Assembly: GCA_039683095.1 (NCBI GenBank)
Contig: JBDKSB010000012.1
Coordinates: forward strand, 156,293 to 220,292
Source: Acidobacteriota bacterium
GTDB lineage: Bacteria; Acidobacteriota; Aminicenantia; Aminicenantales; Saccharicenantaceae
Reading direction: 5' to 3'
Length of the DNA: 64,000 bases
The notes under the pieces are model-generated. The model ran no database searches. It worked only from the letters and a program-made list of their open reading frames with translations, and was not told the DNA's origin. The position numbers were made by a program, and so were the translations under genes. Below are positions 20,316 through 31,801 of the stretch, piece after piece. Each line of letters opens with the position of its first letter. Position 1 is the stretch's first letter.

Positions 20316-22640
20316 CTAGAACGTCGTGCCGACGGCGAAGCGGAAGGCGAAGTTGGAGTCGTCCGCGTAGATCTTCTTGTTGTTGTAGGCGAAGATGAGC
20401 CGGAAGGGGACGCGCAGGGCGGGGATGAAGAGCCGGGCTTCGAGGCCGGCCGAGGAATACATGCCCTTCCAGGTGATGGGATTCCCCCAGGCGACGGCGG
20501 AGCCCCGGTCGTAGAAGAAGATCGCGTAGAGCGGGCCGCCGACGGGGATGATGTACTCCGCGTTGATGGTCAAGGCCTTGTCGCCGCCGACCATGTAGCC
20601 GTTGTCGTCGCGGGGGCCGATCGAGTAGACCTCGTAGCCGCGGATGGACCGCTCGCCGCCGAGGAAGAATTTCTCCCAGTACGGCACCTTCGTGCCGTGG
20701 AGGGTATGCATGAACTGGTATTCGGCGTGGAAGCCGAAGACGTGGGCCTTGGGCCCGCCCCCCAGGACCGGGTGATAGTAGGTGAACGAGAACGTGGGCC
20801 GGATCATGTCGACCGCGCCGCCGAGGAAGCTGCCCGCGTACTTGACGCTGGCCGAATACGAGGTGCCGCGCGTCGGCGTCAGGGGGCTGTCGATGGTCGA
20901 CCGCCAGATCTGGGGCGTGATCGAGTTCTCCCAGTACTTGCCGGAGGTCGCCCCGTAATAGGACGCGTAGTAGGACCCGGACGGATAGGAGATCTCGATC
21001 CTCTGGACGGTGTAGGTCAGGTTCGCCCGCCACATGCCGAAGAGCCGCGTGCCCAGGGTGAAGTCGACGCCCTGGGTGTTCTGCTTGTAGAGGGAGTAGG
21101 TCGTGTAGTCGATCTTCCGGCTGTAGACGTTGAAGCCGGCGGTGATGGGCTTGTCGAACACGTACGGCTCGGAGAAGCCGAACGAATAGTTCTTGACCAG
21201 CTTGCCCTGCTGGAGGCCCAAGTCCAGGGTCTCGCCGGCGCCGAGGAAGTTGACCGTCGAGTAGCTGAACGCCAGGAAGGTCCCCTCGTAGCCGCTGTAG
21301 CCGGCCGTGAACTGGATGTTGTTGCGCTGCATCTCCTTGACGTTGACCTGGACGTTCATCTTGGTCGGGTCTTCGGGGTCCGGCTTGATGTCGGGGTCTT
21401 TCTCCAGGTCGACGATGCCGAGCTGCTTGATCCGCAGAATGCTGTTCTTGAACAGGCCGAAGCTGAAGCGGTCCCCCTCGCGGATGATCATCTCCCGGCG
21501 GATGACCTTGTCCTTGGTGAAGGTGTTGCCCCGGAACTCGAGCCGGTTGAGGTAGGCCACCTCCCCCTCGACGATGTTGAACGTCACGTTGACGATCTTG
21601 TTCTTGGGGTCGAGGTTCTCGACCGGGATGGTCTGGGCGTAAACGTAGCCGCCGTCGCGGTAGGTCTCGCCGATGTCGGTGACGGTCTTCTCCCGGACCT
21701 TGGTGCTGTAAACCTCCCCGGGCTGGAGCTTGACCAGGCTGCGCAGGTACTTGGGGTTGAGGGCCTTGCTGCCCTCGATCTTGATCTCGCCGGTGCGGTA
21801 GCGGTAGCCGGGGTTGATCGGGAAGACCAGCCGCATCATCTTCTGCTTCTTGAACAAGACCGAGCGCCGGACGAACTCCTCGGTCCGGGGCTGGCCGACC
21901 GAGGCCTCCATGTAGCCGAGCTCCTGGTATTTCGTCTTGATGGCCTCGATCTCTTCCTCGATCTTGTTCTGCTTGTAGACGTCCTTGCCGGCGACCCAGT
22001 TGAACAGCGAGTGGGGCCGGTTGTTCTTCATCGACCACTCGAGGGTGCTGGCCGGGATCTTGGTGCCGCCCTCGAAGACGACCGCCCCGACGCGGAGCTT
22101 GGGGCCCTCGTCGATCTTGAACAGGACGTCGACCTCGTTCTTGCCCTGCCGGACGGACTCGACTTCGATCTTCGAGGCCAGCAGGCCCTTCTCGTAGAGG
22201 AGGTCGGTGATGGTGTCCTTGATGCGCTGGAGCTTATAGGGGCTGTAATAGGAATACGGCAGGATGGCCTGGTCCTTCTCCTTGAGCTTGTCGGTGATGT
22301 CCTTTTCCTTGACCTTCTTGCCCGTCTTGTAGGTGACGGCCCGGACGACCGGGTTCTCCTCGACGATGATCCGGACGATCCGGCCCCGGGCGCCGGCCGC
22401 CTCCTCGAAGCGGACGTTGGCGAAAAAGCCCGTCGACCAGAGGACGCGGAAATCGCGGCGGAGCTGGTCGGCGCTGTAGACGTCCCCCGCCCGGAAAGAC
22501 AGGTAATACTCGATGGTCTCCTGCCCGACCCGGTCGTTGCCGGAGATCTCGATCTTCTCGATGACGTCCTGGGCGGCCAGGACGGCGGGGAGGACGAGCA
22601 GGGCCAGGAGTCCGAGGAGGACGGTGACGCGCTTTCTCAT
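20316..22640 (-). CDS. bamA: Outer-membrane protein assembly factor BamA
   Basis: The product is 774 residues from the ATG at 22640. An in-frame ATG at 22667 exists, but the AGAAGGA ribosome site favours 22640. After a signal peptide (VTVLLGLLALLVLPAVLAAQ) come five POTRA-like repeats over about residues 25-420, with GDVYSADQL, GEIKIEGSKALNPKYL and LEFRGNTFTKDKVI among the repeat starts. The C-terminal 330 residues form the beta-barrel, with the conserved GGERSIRGYE loop and a terminal Phe (FRFAVGTTF). BamA inserts beta-barrel proteins into the outer membrane. The lolC-lolD pair lies upstream and skp downstream. Confidence 0.95.
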   Translation of the reverse strand: MRKRVTVLLGLLALLVLPAVLAAQDVIEKIEISGNDRVGQETIEYYLSFRAGDVYSADQLRRDFRVLWSTGFFANVRFEEAAGARGRIVRIIVEENPVVRAVTYKTGKKVKEKDITDKLKEKDQAILPYSYYSPYKLQRIKDTITDLLYEKGLLASKIEVESVRQGKNEVDVLFKIDEGPKLRVGAVVFEGGTKIPASTLEWSMKNNRPHSLFNWVAGKDVYKQNKIEEEIEAIKTKYQELGYMEASVGQPRTEEFVRRSVLFKKQKMMRLVFPINPGYRYRTGEIKIEGSKALNPKYLRSLVKLQPGEVYSTKVREKTVTDIGETYRDGGYVYAQTIPVENLDPKNKIVNVTFNIVEGEVAYLNRLEFRGNTFTKDKVIRREMIIREGDRFSFGLFKNSILRIKQLGIVDLEKDPDIKPDPEDPTKMNVQVNVKEMQRNNIQFTAGYSGYEGTFLAFSYSTVNFLGAGETLDLGLQQGKLVKNYSFGFSEPYVFDKPITAGFNVYSRKIDYTTYSLYKQNTQGVDFTLGTRLFGMWRANLTYTVQRIEISYPSGSYYASYYGATSGKYWENSITPQIWRSTIDSPLTPTRGTSYSASVKYAGSFLGGAVDMIRPTFSFTYYHPVLGGGPKAHVFGFHAEYQFMHTLHGTKVPYWEKFFLGGERSIRGYEVYSIGPRDDNGYMVGGDKALTINAEYIIPVGGPLYAIFFYDRGSAVAWGNPITWKGMYSSAGLEARLFIPALRVPFRLIFAYNNKKIYADDSNFAFRFAVGTTF

Positions 22641-22657
22641 GTCGAAAATCCTTCTCT

Positions 22658-22686
22658 CATATACCATATCGGCCCGGAATGGTCAA
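22658..22686 (-). promoter_or_regulatory. Candidate promoter before bamA
   Basis: On the minus strand TTGACC (22681-22686) and TATATG (22658-22663) are 17 nt apart. The start codon is only 17 nt beyond the -10, so the leader would be about 10 nt and the ribosome site would sit at its very 5' end. This makes it plausible but not certain. It would be an internal promoter in the ribH-fabZ run. Confidence 0.45.
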
Positions 22687-22726
22687 AAACCCCGGCCCGG
22701 CCGCGGGGGCACGACGCTCCCTTCAC

Positions 22727-23422
22727 TTAACTCGGGATCCCGGCCTGTAGTTTCATCGCCCCGGCTTCCATGACATAGACCTTGTCGCAGAAGCGGGCGA
22801 TCTTCTCGTTGTGCGTGACCAGGATCGAGGACAGTCCCTTGCCGGCATGGAGGTCGAGGATGAGGCGGAGGACCTTCTCCCCCGTCTTCCAGTCGAGATT
22901 GCCCGTCGGCTCGTCGGCCAGCAGCAGGCAGGGGCCGTTGACGAGGGAGCGGGCGATGGCCACCCGCTGTTGTTCGCCGCCCGAGAGCTGGCCCGGCCGG
23001 GCCTCGGTCTTGTCCTCGAGCCCGACCTCCCGGAGCATCTCCAGGGCCCGCCCGAAGGCCTCCCGGCGCGGCATCCCGCCGATCATGGGCGGGAAGGCGA
23101 CGTTCTCCAGGGCGCTGAACTCGGGCAGGAGGTGGTAGACCTGGAAGACGAACCCGATCTTGCGGTTGCGGATCGAGGCCACGTCCCGCTCGGCGCCGGC
23201 GAAGAGGTCCTCGCCGTCGAGCCGGACCCGGCCCTCGGTCGGCCGGTCGAGCCCGCCGAGCAGGTTGAGAAGGGTCGTCTTGCCCACGCCCGACGCGCCC
23301 ATGACGGCCACGAGCTCGCCGCGGCCGAGCGCGAAATCGAGGCCCTCGAAGACGCGCAGGTCCCCCTTCGGCAGGGGGTAGGTCTTGCCCAGGCCTTCGG
23401 CGACAAGGACCGGGTCACTCAT
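22727..23422 (-). CDS. lolD: Lipoprotein-release ABC transporter ATPase LolD
   Basis: The 231-residue ATPase has Walker [19 protein letters not shown]-loop [21 protein letters not shown], signature [15 protein letters not shown] and Walker [12 protein letters not shown] with a following H-loop VTHNE. The [15 protein letters not shown] block is typical of the LolD/MacB subfamily. Its start overlaps the end of the lolC-type permease gene by 8 bp, which identifies the partner. The complex extracts lipoproteins from the inner membrane for transfer to the outer membrane, in line with the many lipobox proteins in this window. Confidence 0.92.
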   Translation of the reverse strand: MSDPVLVAEGLGKTYPLPKGDLRVFEGLDFALGRGELVAVMGASGVGKTTLLNLLGGLDRPTEGRVRLDGEDLFAGAERDVASIRNRKIGFVFQVYHLLPEFSALENVAFPPMIGGMPRREAFGRALEMLREVGLEDKTEARPGQLSGGEQQRVAIARSLVNGPCLLLADEPTGNLDWKTGEKVLRLILDLHAGKGLSSILVTHNEKIARFCDKVYVMEAGAMKLQAGIPS

Positions 23423-24634
23423 ACTTCAACGCCACCACGGGGTCCACCTTGGCCGCGCGGCGGGCCGGGAAGAGGGTCGAGACGAAGCTGATGAGCAGGG
23501 TGACGCCGACGATCGCGGCCAGGTCGAGCGGATGCATCCGGAAAGGGACGTAGGAGATCTGGTAGATGTCGACGGGGATGCGGATGAGCTTGAAGGCGTT
23601 GGCCAGGGCGCACCAGCCCAGGCCGAGCCCGGCGCCGAGGGCCGTTCCGACGACGCCGATGAGCGCGCCCTGGAAGAAGAAGATGCGGTTGATCATCGCC
23701 GGGGTGGCCCCGATGGCCATGAGGATGCCGATGTCGCGTGTTTTCTCCATGACCATGAGGATGAGCGTGGCGATGATGTTCAGGGCGGCCACGACGACGA
23801 TCAGGGTGATCGTCAGGAAGAGGATGTTCTTCTCGAGCTTCAGGGCCGAGAACAGCGACTTGTTGAGCTCCATCCAGGTCGTGATGTAAACGACCGGCGG
23901 CAGGACGGCCATGATCTTCCGGCCGATCTCGGGCGCGGCGAAGATGTCCCGGAGCTTGACCTGGATGTAGCTGGCCCGCCCCTCGAGGCCGAAGAGCCGC
24001 TGGGCCGTGGCCATGGCCGTCAGGGCCGTCGAGCTGTCGAACTCGTAGAGGCCGGTGTTGAAGATGCCGGTCACCTCGAAGGTCTTCCGCTTCGGCAGGA
24101 GGCCCATGGGCGACAGGGTCGACGAGGCCGAGATGACACTGACGACGTCGCCCACCTGGGCGCCTATGCGCAGGGCCAGCTCGCGCCCGAGCAGGAGCCC
24201 CTCCCGGCCGCCGCTGCGGGCCTCCGGGATCCGGCCCGCCTCGAGCTTCTGGAGCCAGGCCGAGCCCGGCCGCTCGCGCTCGAAGTCGATGCCCTTGACC
24301 AGGGCCCCCGAGTTCTCGCCCCGCCCGGTGATGAGGACGGTGTTGTAGACGACGGCCGAGGCCGATTCGACGCCGGGCAGGGCCCGGATCTTGCGGGCCA
24401 TGTCCTCGTAGCTCTCGAGGCCCCGGCCGCTGAGGTCGGAGACCATGACGTGCGAGGTCGCGCCGAGGATCTTGGCCTGGACGTCGCCCTGGAAGCCGGT
24501 GATGAGGGCGATGGCGATGACCAGGGCGGCCACGCCGATGGCCACGCCGATGACGGAGATCAGGGTGATGACCGAGACGAAGGCCTCTTTCCTCCGCGCC
24601 GTGAGGTAACGCCGGGCGACGAACAGCTCGAAGC

Positions 24635-24638
<4 letters not shown>
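23415..24638 (-). CDS. lolC: Lipoprotein-release permease LolC/LolE
   Basis: The protein is 407 residues from the ATG at 24638. The open frame continues upstream into lysS, but that part is antiphase shadow. It opens with FELFVARRYLTARRKEAF, the family's N-terminal signature, followed by a first membrane helix, a 230-residue periplasmic domain, and three C-terminal helices in an FtsX fold (LEKNILFLTITLIVVVAALN, MINRIFFFQGALIGVVG, and a final helix before FPARRAAKVDPVVAL). A single LolC/E-type gene suggests a homodimeric LolF-like transporter, as in many non-gammaproteobacteria. It overlaps lysS by 4 bp and lolD by 8 bp. Confidence 0.92.
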
Positions 24639-26140
<1,502 letters not shown>

Positions 26141-26602
26141 CTTCTTTTTTGTCCGCCTCCCCGGCCGGGGCCGCGGCGGCCCCGAGGCGCCGGACGACCG
26201 CGTCGAGGACGCCGTTGACGAACACGGCCGATTCCTCGCCGCTGAAGCGCTTGGCGATCTCGATGGCCTCGTTCATGACGATGGCCGGGACGAGCGCCGG
26301 CTCGTAGAGGAGCTCGCAGACGGCGATCCTCAGGATGTTCCTGTCGACCACGGCCATGCGGGCCAGGCGCCAGTTCGTCGAGGCCGCCTGGATGGCGTCG
26401 TCGATCGCGGCGCCGTTATCGAGGATCTTCTGGACGAGCCAGGCGCCGTATTCCCGGACGGGCTTGGAGGCTTTCTGGCGCTGCCAGTAGGCCCGGATGA
26501 GGGCCGGCTCGTCGCCGGCGTTGAATTCAAGCTGGAACAGGATCTGGAGGGCGCACTCCCGGGCCTTGCGGCGTTCTCCCATGGCGTGGACCGGCCGACC
26601 GC

Positions 26603-27073
26603 TCAGCGGAGGCCCGCCTCCTTGATCACGTTCAGGGTCTCGACGAGCGAGAAGGCCGCGTCATAGCCCTTGTTGCCGGCCTTGGTCCCGGCCCGCTCGA
26701 TGCCCTGCTCGACCGTGTCGACCGTCAGGATGCCGAAGGCGACGGGCACGCCGTCGTCCATGGCGATCTGGGCCAGGCCCTTGGTCACCTCGGCGCTGAG
26801 GAAGTCGAAGTGGGGCGTGTCGCCGCGGATGAGGGCGCCGATGCAGAGGATGCCGTCGGCGGCCTTGGCCTTGGCGATCTTCTTGGCCAGGAGCGGGACC
26901 TCGAACGAGCCCGGCACCTTGTAGACCGTCAGGTCGGCCTCCTGGGCCCCCGTCTTCTGGAGGGCCTCCAGGGCCCCTTCGAGCAGGCGCTCGGAGATGA
27001 AGCTGTTGAAGCGGCTGACCACGATCGCGATCCGGAACCCCTTGGCCTGGAGCTTGCCTTGATGGATCTTCAT
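26603..27073 (-). CDS. ribH: 6,7-dimethyl-8-ribityllumazine synthase
   Basis: The product is 156 residues from the ATG at 27073, which follows GGAGGGC. The open frame extends to 27157 but that extension has no family support. Conserved features are IVVSRFNSFISERLLEGA, VPGSFEVPLLAKKIA, and the active-site block GALIRGDTPHFDFL with the catalytic His, followed by PVAFGILTVDTVEQGIERAG. The enzyme condenses ribityl-aminouracil with a four-carbon phosphate in riboflavin synthesis. Other rib genes are not in the window. It heads the minus-strand run and is divergent from the LonB-like gene. Confidence 0.95.
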   Translation of the reverse strand: MKIHQGKLQAKGFRIAIVVSRFNSFISERLLEGALEALQKTGAQEADLTVYKVPGSFEVPLLAKKIAKAKAADGILCIGALIRGDTPHFDFLSAEVTKGLAQIAMDDGVPVAFGILTVDTVEQGIERAGTKAGNKGYDAAFSLVETLNVIKEAGLR

Positions 27074-27235
27074 GGTGTCACGCCCTCCGACACGAATCGC
27101 TTCCCGGGGAACCGGGAGCGGCCCTATTCTAGCAGATGTCCGGCGGTTTTTCACCAAAAATGCCGCCCGGCAGCCGGGCCCGGGCCGCCTTGAGCGGGTG
27201 AAGAGATTGTGCTACCTTGGCATCAGGAGAAAGCG

Positions 27236-29683
27236 ATGAGAACCAAGAACGGATTCCCCGAGCTCGCCGCCGACCAGCTGCGCTGGACCTGCTGCCCCGA
27301 TCTCGTCCCGGTCCGATCGAGCGACGAGGCCCTGGCCTGCAAGAAGATCATCGGCCAGGAGCGGGCCCTGCGGGCCATCCAGACGGGCCTCGACATTAAG
27401 AGCCTCGGCTACAACATCTTCATCACCGGCATGGTCGGCACCGGCCGGACGACCACGGTCAAGCAGCTGCTCGACCAGCTCGAGAAGGGCGACCGGACGC
27501 CCGAGGACATCCTCTACGTCAACAATTTCAAGTACCCCGACGAGCCCGTCCTCGTCACGCTGCCGGCCGGCCGGGGCAAGGCCTTCGGCGAGGCCATGAC
27601 CAAGCTCATCGACATGCTGCGGACGAACATCCCCCACCTCCTGAAGAGCCCCTACTATTCCGAGAAGCGGGACGCCATCATCGAGTCCCAGCAGAAGAAG
27701 CAGCGGGACCTGCTGCAGGGGTTCGAGGAGAAGGTCGCCGCGCAGGGCTTCTCCGTCATCCAGGTCCAGATGGGCCTGTTCACCCGGCCCGACCTCATCC
27801 CCGTCATCGAGGGCCAGCCCATCCCCTTCGCCAAGATCGAGAGCCTGGTCAAGGAGAAGAAGCTCCCCAAGGAGACCCTCGAGACGCTGCGGGCGAAGTA
27901 CCAGGAGCTGACGTCCGAGCTCGAGGCCGTCTTCGAGCGCCTCAAGGAGATCGACGAGGAGACCCGGGACCTGCTCCGGAGCTGGGACGAGGAATGCATC
28001 TCGCCGGTCGTCCGCGGCGCCATCGACGACATCCGGGCCAAGTTCGACGGGCCGAAGATCTCGGCCTACCTCGAGGAGGTCGAGAAGGCCCTGGTCAAGT
28101 CCCTGGAGTCCCTCAAGGCCCAGAAGAAGGGCGACGACGACAAGGAGCCCGTGGACGGCTTCACCGAATACCGGGTCAACCTGCTGGTCGACAACTCGGA
28201 CCAGAAGGGCGCTCCGGTGGTCATCGAGACCAACCCGAGCTACGTCAACCTCTTCGGCTCGATCGAATCGGCCATGACCCGCATCGGCCTGAGCCAGACC
28301 GACTTCACCATGATCAAGGCCGGCTCCTTTCTCAAGGCCAACGGCGGCTACCTCGTCGTCAACGCCCTCGACGCCCTGGTCGAGTCCGGCGTCTGGACGA
28401 CCCTCAAGCGGACCCTGCGCAACCAGGTCTTCGAGATCCAGAACTACCTCCAGATGTACCTGTTCTCCAGCCCCCGCCTGAAGCCGGAGCCCATCCGGGC
28501 CGACGTCAAGGTGATCATGATCGGCGACTCCTATATCTACAACCTTCTCTACGCCCAGGACGAGGACTTCAAGAAGATCTTCAAGATCAAGGCCGAGTTC
28601 GACTCGGAGATGCCCAAGGACGAGAGGTCCTTCGCCGATTACGTCCGCTTCGTCAAGAAGATCTGCGACGAGGACGGCCTTCTGCCCATCGACCAGGACG
28701 GCCTCGCGGCCCTCATCGAGTACTCCACCCGCATCGCCGGCCGCCAGAAGAAGCTGTCGACGCGGTTCCATGTCATCGCCGACGTCGTCCGGGAGTCGAG
28801 CTACTGGGCCCGCCGGCGGAAGAAGGACTCCGTCGGGCGGGAGGACATCGAGCAGGCCGTCGACGAGCGCTTCGAACGGGTCAGCCTGATCGAGGACAAG
28901 ATCCAGGAGATGATCGAGGAGGGCACGATCCTCATCGACACCGGGGGCGCCGTGGTCGGCCAGGTCAACGGCCTGTCGGTCTACGACATGGGCCAGTTCA
29001 TGTTCGGCAAGCCGGCCCGCATCACGGCCCGGACGGGCATGGGCCGCGGCGGCGTCATCAACATCGATCGGGAGGCCGACCTGAGCGGCCCGACGCACAA
29101 CAAGGGCGTCCTCATCCTGGGCGGATACCTGCGGGGCAAGTACGCCCGCAAGCGGCCGATGTCGCTGACGGCCTCCTTGGCCTTCGAGCAGTCCTACGGC
29201 GGCGTCGACGGCGACAGCGCATCTTCGACCGAGGTCTACGCCATCCTCTCGAGCCTCTCGGGCCTGCCCCTGCGCCAGGACATCGCCGTCACCGGCTCGC
29301 TCAACCAGCGGGGCGAGATCCAGCCGATCGGCGGGGTCAACGAGAAGATCGAGGGCTTCTTCGACGTCTGCCGGGCCAAGGGCCTGACCGGGACCCAGGG
29401 GGTCGTCATCCCCCGCCAGAACGTCGAGAACCTGATGCTCCGGTCCGACGTCGTCGCCGCGGTCCGCGAGGGCAAGTTCCACGTCCACGCGGTCGGGACG
29501 ATCGACGAGGGGATCGAGATCCTGACCGGCGTCGAGGCGGGCGCGGCCGACGCGGACGGGAACTATCCGGACGGGACGGTCCACGGCCTGGTCGACCTGG
29601 AGCTGCAGAGGCTGGCCAGGGGAATGAAGGAATTCGCGGCCCCGGCCGAGAAGGGGGAAAGCGGCCCGGAGGCCAGGAAGTAG
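27236..29683 (+). CDS. LonB-like ATP-dependent protease (AAA_32 type)
   Basis: The protein is 815 residues from the ATG at 27236, preceded by AGGAGAAAG; an in-frame ATG at 27209 lacks a ribosome site. The N-terminal AAA region has Walker A GMVGTGRTTT (Arg where Lys is usual, a known trait of this Lon-like family as I recall it). A long helical insert at about 130-290 follows, then GGYLVVNALDALVESGVW as Walker B-like, and the C-terminal Lon protease domain with the catalytic Ser of GDSASSTEVYAILSSLSGLP and Lys of GGVNEKIEGFFD. It likely degrades damaged or regulatory proteins in the cytoplasm. It ends head-to-tail with the convergent rluB gene with no spacer (stops at 29681 and 29684). Confidence 0.92.
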   Translation: MRTKNGFPELAADQLRWTCCPDLVPVRSSDEALACKKIIGQERALRAIQTGLDIKSLGYNIFITGMVGTGRTTTVKQLLDQLEKGDRTPEDILYVNNFKYPDEPVLVTLPAGRGKAFGEAMTKLIDMLRTNIPHLLKSPYYSEKRDAIIESQQKKQRDLLQGFEEKVAAQGFSVIQVQMGLFTRPDLIPVIEGQPIPFAKIESLVKEKKLPKETLETLRAKYQELTSELEAVFERLKEIDEETRDLLRSWDEECISPVVRGAIDDIRAKFDGPKISAYLEEVEKALVKSLESLKAQKKGDDDKEPVDGFTEYRVNLLVDNSDQKGAPVVIETNPSYVNLFGSIESAMTRIGLSQTDFTMIKAGSFLKANGGYLVVNALDALVESGVWTTLKRTLRNQVFEIQNYLQMYLFSSPRLKPEPIRADVKVIMIGDSYIYNLLYAQDEDFKKIFKIKAEFDSEMPKDERSFADYVRFVKKICDEDGLLPIDQDGLAALIEYSTRIAGRQKKLSTRFHVIADVVRESSYWARRRKKDSVGREDIEQAVDERFERVSLIEDKIQEMIEEGTILIDTGGAVVGQVNGLSVYDMGQFMFGKPARITARTGMGRGGVINIDREADLSGPTHNKGVLILGGYLRGKYARKRPMSLTASLAFEQSYGGVDGDSASSTEVYAILSSLSGLPLRQDIAVTGSLNQRGEIQPIGGVNEKIEGFFDVCRAKGLTGTQGVVIPRQNVENLMLRSDVVAAVREGKFHVHAVGTIDEGIEILTGVEAGAADADGNYPDGTVHGLVDLELQRLARGMKEFAAPAEKGESGPEARK

Positions 29684-30421
29684 CTAGCGGGCCGGCGCCG
29701 TCCCGGCGAGCCGTTTCAGCCGCTGGACCTCGGCGGCGCGCAGATAGCGCCACTCGCCGGTCTTGAGCCCATCAAGGGTCAGGCCGGCGAAATCGACGCG
29801 CACCAGGCTTTCGACGGGATAGCCGACGGCCTCGAACAGCTTCCGGATCTCCCGCTTCCGGCCCTCATGGATGTCGACCTTCAGCGTCGCGGCGCGGTGG
29901 CCGCGCCGGAGGAGCGTCACCCGCGCCGGGGCCGTCCGCCGCCCTTCCAGGAAGAGACCGTGCCGGACCTTGTCGAGGTCCTCCTCGCGGGGCTCGCCTT
30001 CGACCCGCGCCTCGTAGGTCTTCGTCACGCCGTAGCGGGGATGGGTCAGCTTCAGGGCCAGGTCGCCGTCGTTGGTCAGAAGCAGGGCCCCCTCGGTGTC
30101 GAGGTCGAGCCGGCCGACGGGATAGACCCGGACCGCCAGGCGGCCGAGGAGATCGAGGACCGTCGGCCGCCCGAACGGGTCCTTGACGCTGACGACCCGG
30201 CCGGCCGGCTTGTTGAGCAGGATATAGACGAGCTTCTCCTCCTCGGCCCGGACCGGCTTCCCGCCGGCCACGACCCGGTCCCGGGCCGGATCGATCTTCT
30301 CCCCGAGCTCCTGGACGACCCGTCCGTTGACGCGGACCCGCCCCTCGGCGATCCAGCGGTCGGCCTCGCGCCGCGAGCAGACCCCGGCGTGGGCCAGGAA
30401 CTTGTTGAGACGCGTCTCCAT
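29684..30421 (-). CDS. rluB: Pseudouridine synthase RsuA/RluB family
   Basis: The 245-residue protein has an N-terminal S4 RNA-binding domain (RLNKFLAHAGVCSRREADRW) and the catalytic block VGRLDLDTEGALLLTNDG with the catalytic Asp. It also has a C-terminal EGRKREIRKLFEAVGYPVESLVRV motif (split: EGRKREIRKLFEAVGYPV) typical of RluB. It isomerises a uridine in 23S rRNA. RluB, RluE, RluF and RsuA are close relatives; the S4 domain and length favour RluB. It is divergent from the permease gene at 30566. Confidence 0.88.
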   Translation of the reverse strand: METRLNKFLAHAGVCSRREADRWIAEGRVRVNGRVVQELGEKIDPARDRVVAGGKPVRAEEEKLVYILLNKPAGRVVSVKDPFGRPTVLDLLGRLAVRVYPVGRLDLDTEGALLLTNDGDLALKLTHPRYGVTKTYEARVEGEPREEDLDKVRHGLFLEGRRTAPARVTLLRRGHRAATLKVDIHEGRKREIRKLFEAVGYPVESLVRVDFAGLTLDGLKTGEWRYLRAAEVQRLKRLAGTAPAR

Positions 30422-30565
30422 GTTGATCCGGCCCCATTATCCTGGCCGGGTCGGGAAGTGTCAAGACAGGCCGGGCGGCGGGGCGAATCCGGCATGAGGA
30501 GGCCTCGAGAAGAACGAATGCGCCGGGGATTCGTATACATAGGGTAGAATATAGAAGGAACATCC

Positions 30566-31801
30566 ATGGCCAAGCTGCAGGTCGGCGAATCGCTCGGGAT
30601 GGCCCTCGATTCCCTGTGGGCCAACAAGCTGCGCAGCTTCCTGACCCTGCTCGGCATCATCATCGGCGTCCTGACCATCATCGCCGTCGTCTCGGTCATC
30701 CAGGGCCTCAACAACTACGTCTACACGAAGATGTCCTTCTACGGGGCCAACGACTTCTCCGTCCAGAAGTTCTCGATGATCGGGACATCGCTCAAGGAAT
30801 TCAAGGAGCAGCTGAAGCGGAAGGACATAACCCTGGTCGAGCGCGACCTCATCCGGGCCAACTGCCCGTCCTGCGGGCTCGTCGGCGCCTCGGACTCTTC
30901 GAGCGCGACGGTCAAGTACGGCAGCCAGTCCCTCAAGGGGACCGAGGTCCGCGGCGTGACCTACCTGGACCACGAGATCGGCTCGGTCGTCGAGCTCACC
31001 TCGGGCCGCCACCTGCAGAGCATGGACGAGACCAACTCCCGGTCCGTCTGCGTCATCGGCGCCGACATCGCCGAGAAGGTCTTCGGCGGGCTCGATCCCC
31101 TCGGCCGCTGGCTCAAGGTCGGCAGCCGCGATTTCCAGGTCATCGGCGTGGCCAAGAAGAAGGGCAAGATCCTGGGCTACAGCCAGGACAACTTCGTCCG
31201 CGTCCCGATCACGACCTTCATGAAGGTCTACGGATCGCGGCGCTCCATCAGCATCAACATCCACACGGATTCGCAGGAGGCGATGGCCCGGGCCCAGGAA
31301 GAGGTCCGGACCGTGCTCCGCTCCTGGCGCAAGCGCGGCTACAACGACCCGGACGACTTCTCCTTCGCCACCTCGGAGACCTTCATCCAGTTCTACAAGA
31401 CGGCCACCTCGGGCATCTACTTCGCCATGATCGCCGTCTCCTCGATCGCCCTCATCGTCGGCGGCATCGTCATCATGAACATCATGTTCGTCTCCGTGTC
31501 CGAGCGGAAGAAGGAGATCGGCGTGCGCATGGCCGTGGGGGCGCGGCGGCGTGATATCCTGTTCCAGTTCCTCATCGAATCGGCGGTCATCTCCGGCGTC
31601 GGCGGCTTCATCGGCATCGTCCTCGGCTTCCTGGTCGCCAGGATCGTCTCCGCGGCGACCTCGATGCCCTCGAGCGTCGAGCCCGTCTCGATCGTCCTGG
31701 CCATGATTATGTCCTGGTCGATCGGCCTGTTCTTCGGCATCTATCCGGCCAACCGGGCGGCTAAGCTCGACCCGGTCGAGGCCCTGAGGGCCGAGCTATG
31801 A
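30566..31801 (+). CDS. MacB-like ABC transporter permease
   Basis: This 411-residue protein starts with a cytoplasmic helix and KLRSFLTLLGIIIGVLTIIA (first TM), then a periplasmic MacB_PCD domain of about 220 residues (GATSDSSSA-like Ser-rich part, ICVIGADIAEKVFGG region), and three C-terminal FtsX helices ending IYPANRAAKLDPVEALRAEL. MacB-type permeases normally work with an ATPase and a periplasmic adaptor in efflux or mechanotransmission. The neighbouring gene encodes a second permease of the same type and overlaps it by 4 bp, so a heterodimer is likely. No ATPase or adaptor is encoded beside them. A GAAGGAAC ribosome site precedes the start. Confidence 0.88.
   Translation: MAKLQVGESLGMALDSLWANKLRSFLTLLGIIIGVLTIIAVVSVIQGLNNYVYTKMSFYGANDFSVQKFSMIGTSLKEFKEQLKRKDITLVERDLIRANCPSCGLVGASDSSSATVKYGSQSLKGTEVRGVTYLDHEIGSVVELTSGRHLQSMDETNSRSVCVIGADIAEKVFGGLDPLGRWLKVGSRDFQVIGVAKKKGKILGYSQDNFVRVPITTFMKVYGSRRSISINIHTDSQEAMARAQEEVRTVLRSWRKRGYNDPDDFSFATSETFIQFYKTATSGIYFAMIAVSSIALIVGGIVIMNIMFVSVSERKKEIGVRMAVGARRRDILFQFLIESAVISGVGGFIGIVLGFLVARIVSAATSMPSSVEPVSIVLAMIMSWSIGLFFGIYPANRAAKLDPVEALRAEL

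Noticed and set aside
20013-22730. A 905-codon plus-strand frame over bamA
   Set aside because: It lies antisense to the well-supported bamA and skp genes, has no family motif, and shows the Asp/Gly/Val/Leu-rich composition of GC-rich shadow frames.
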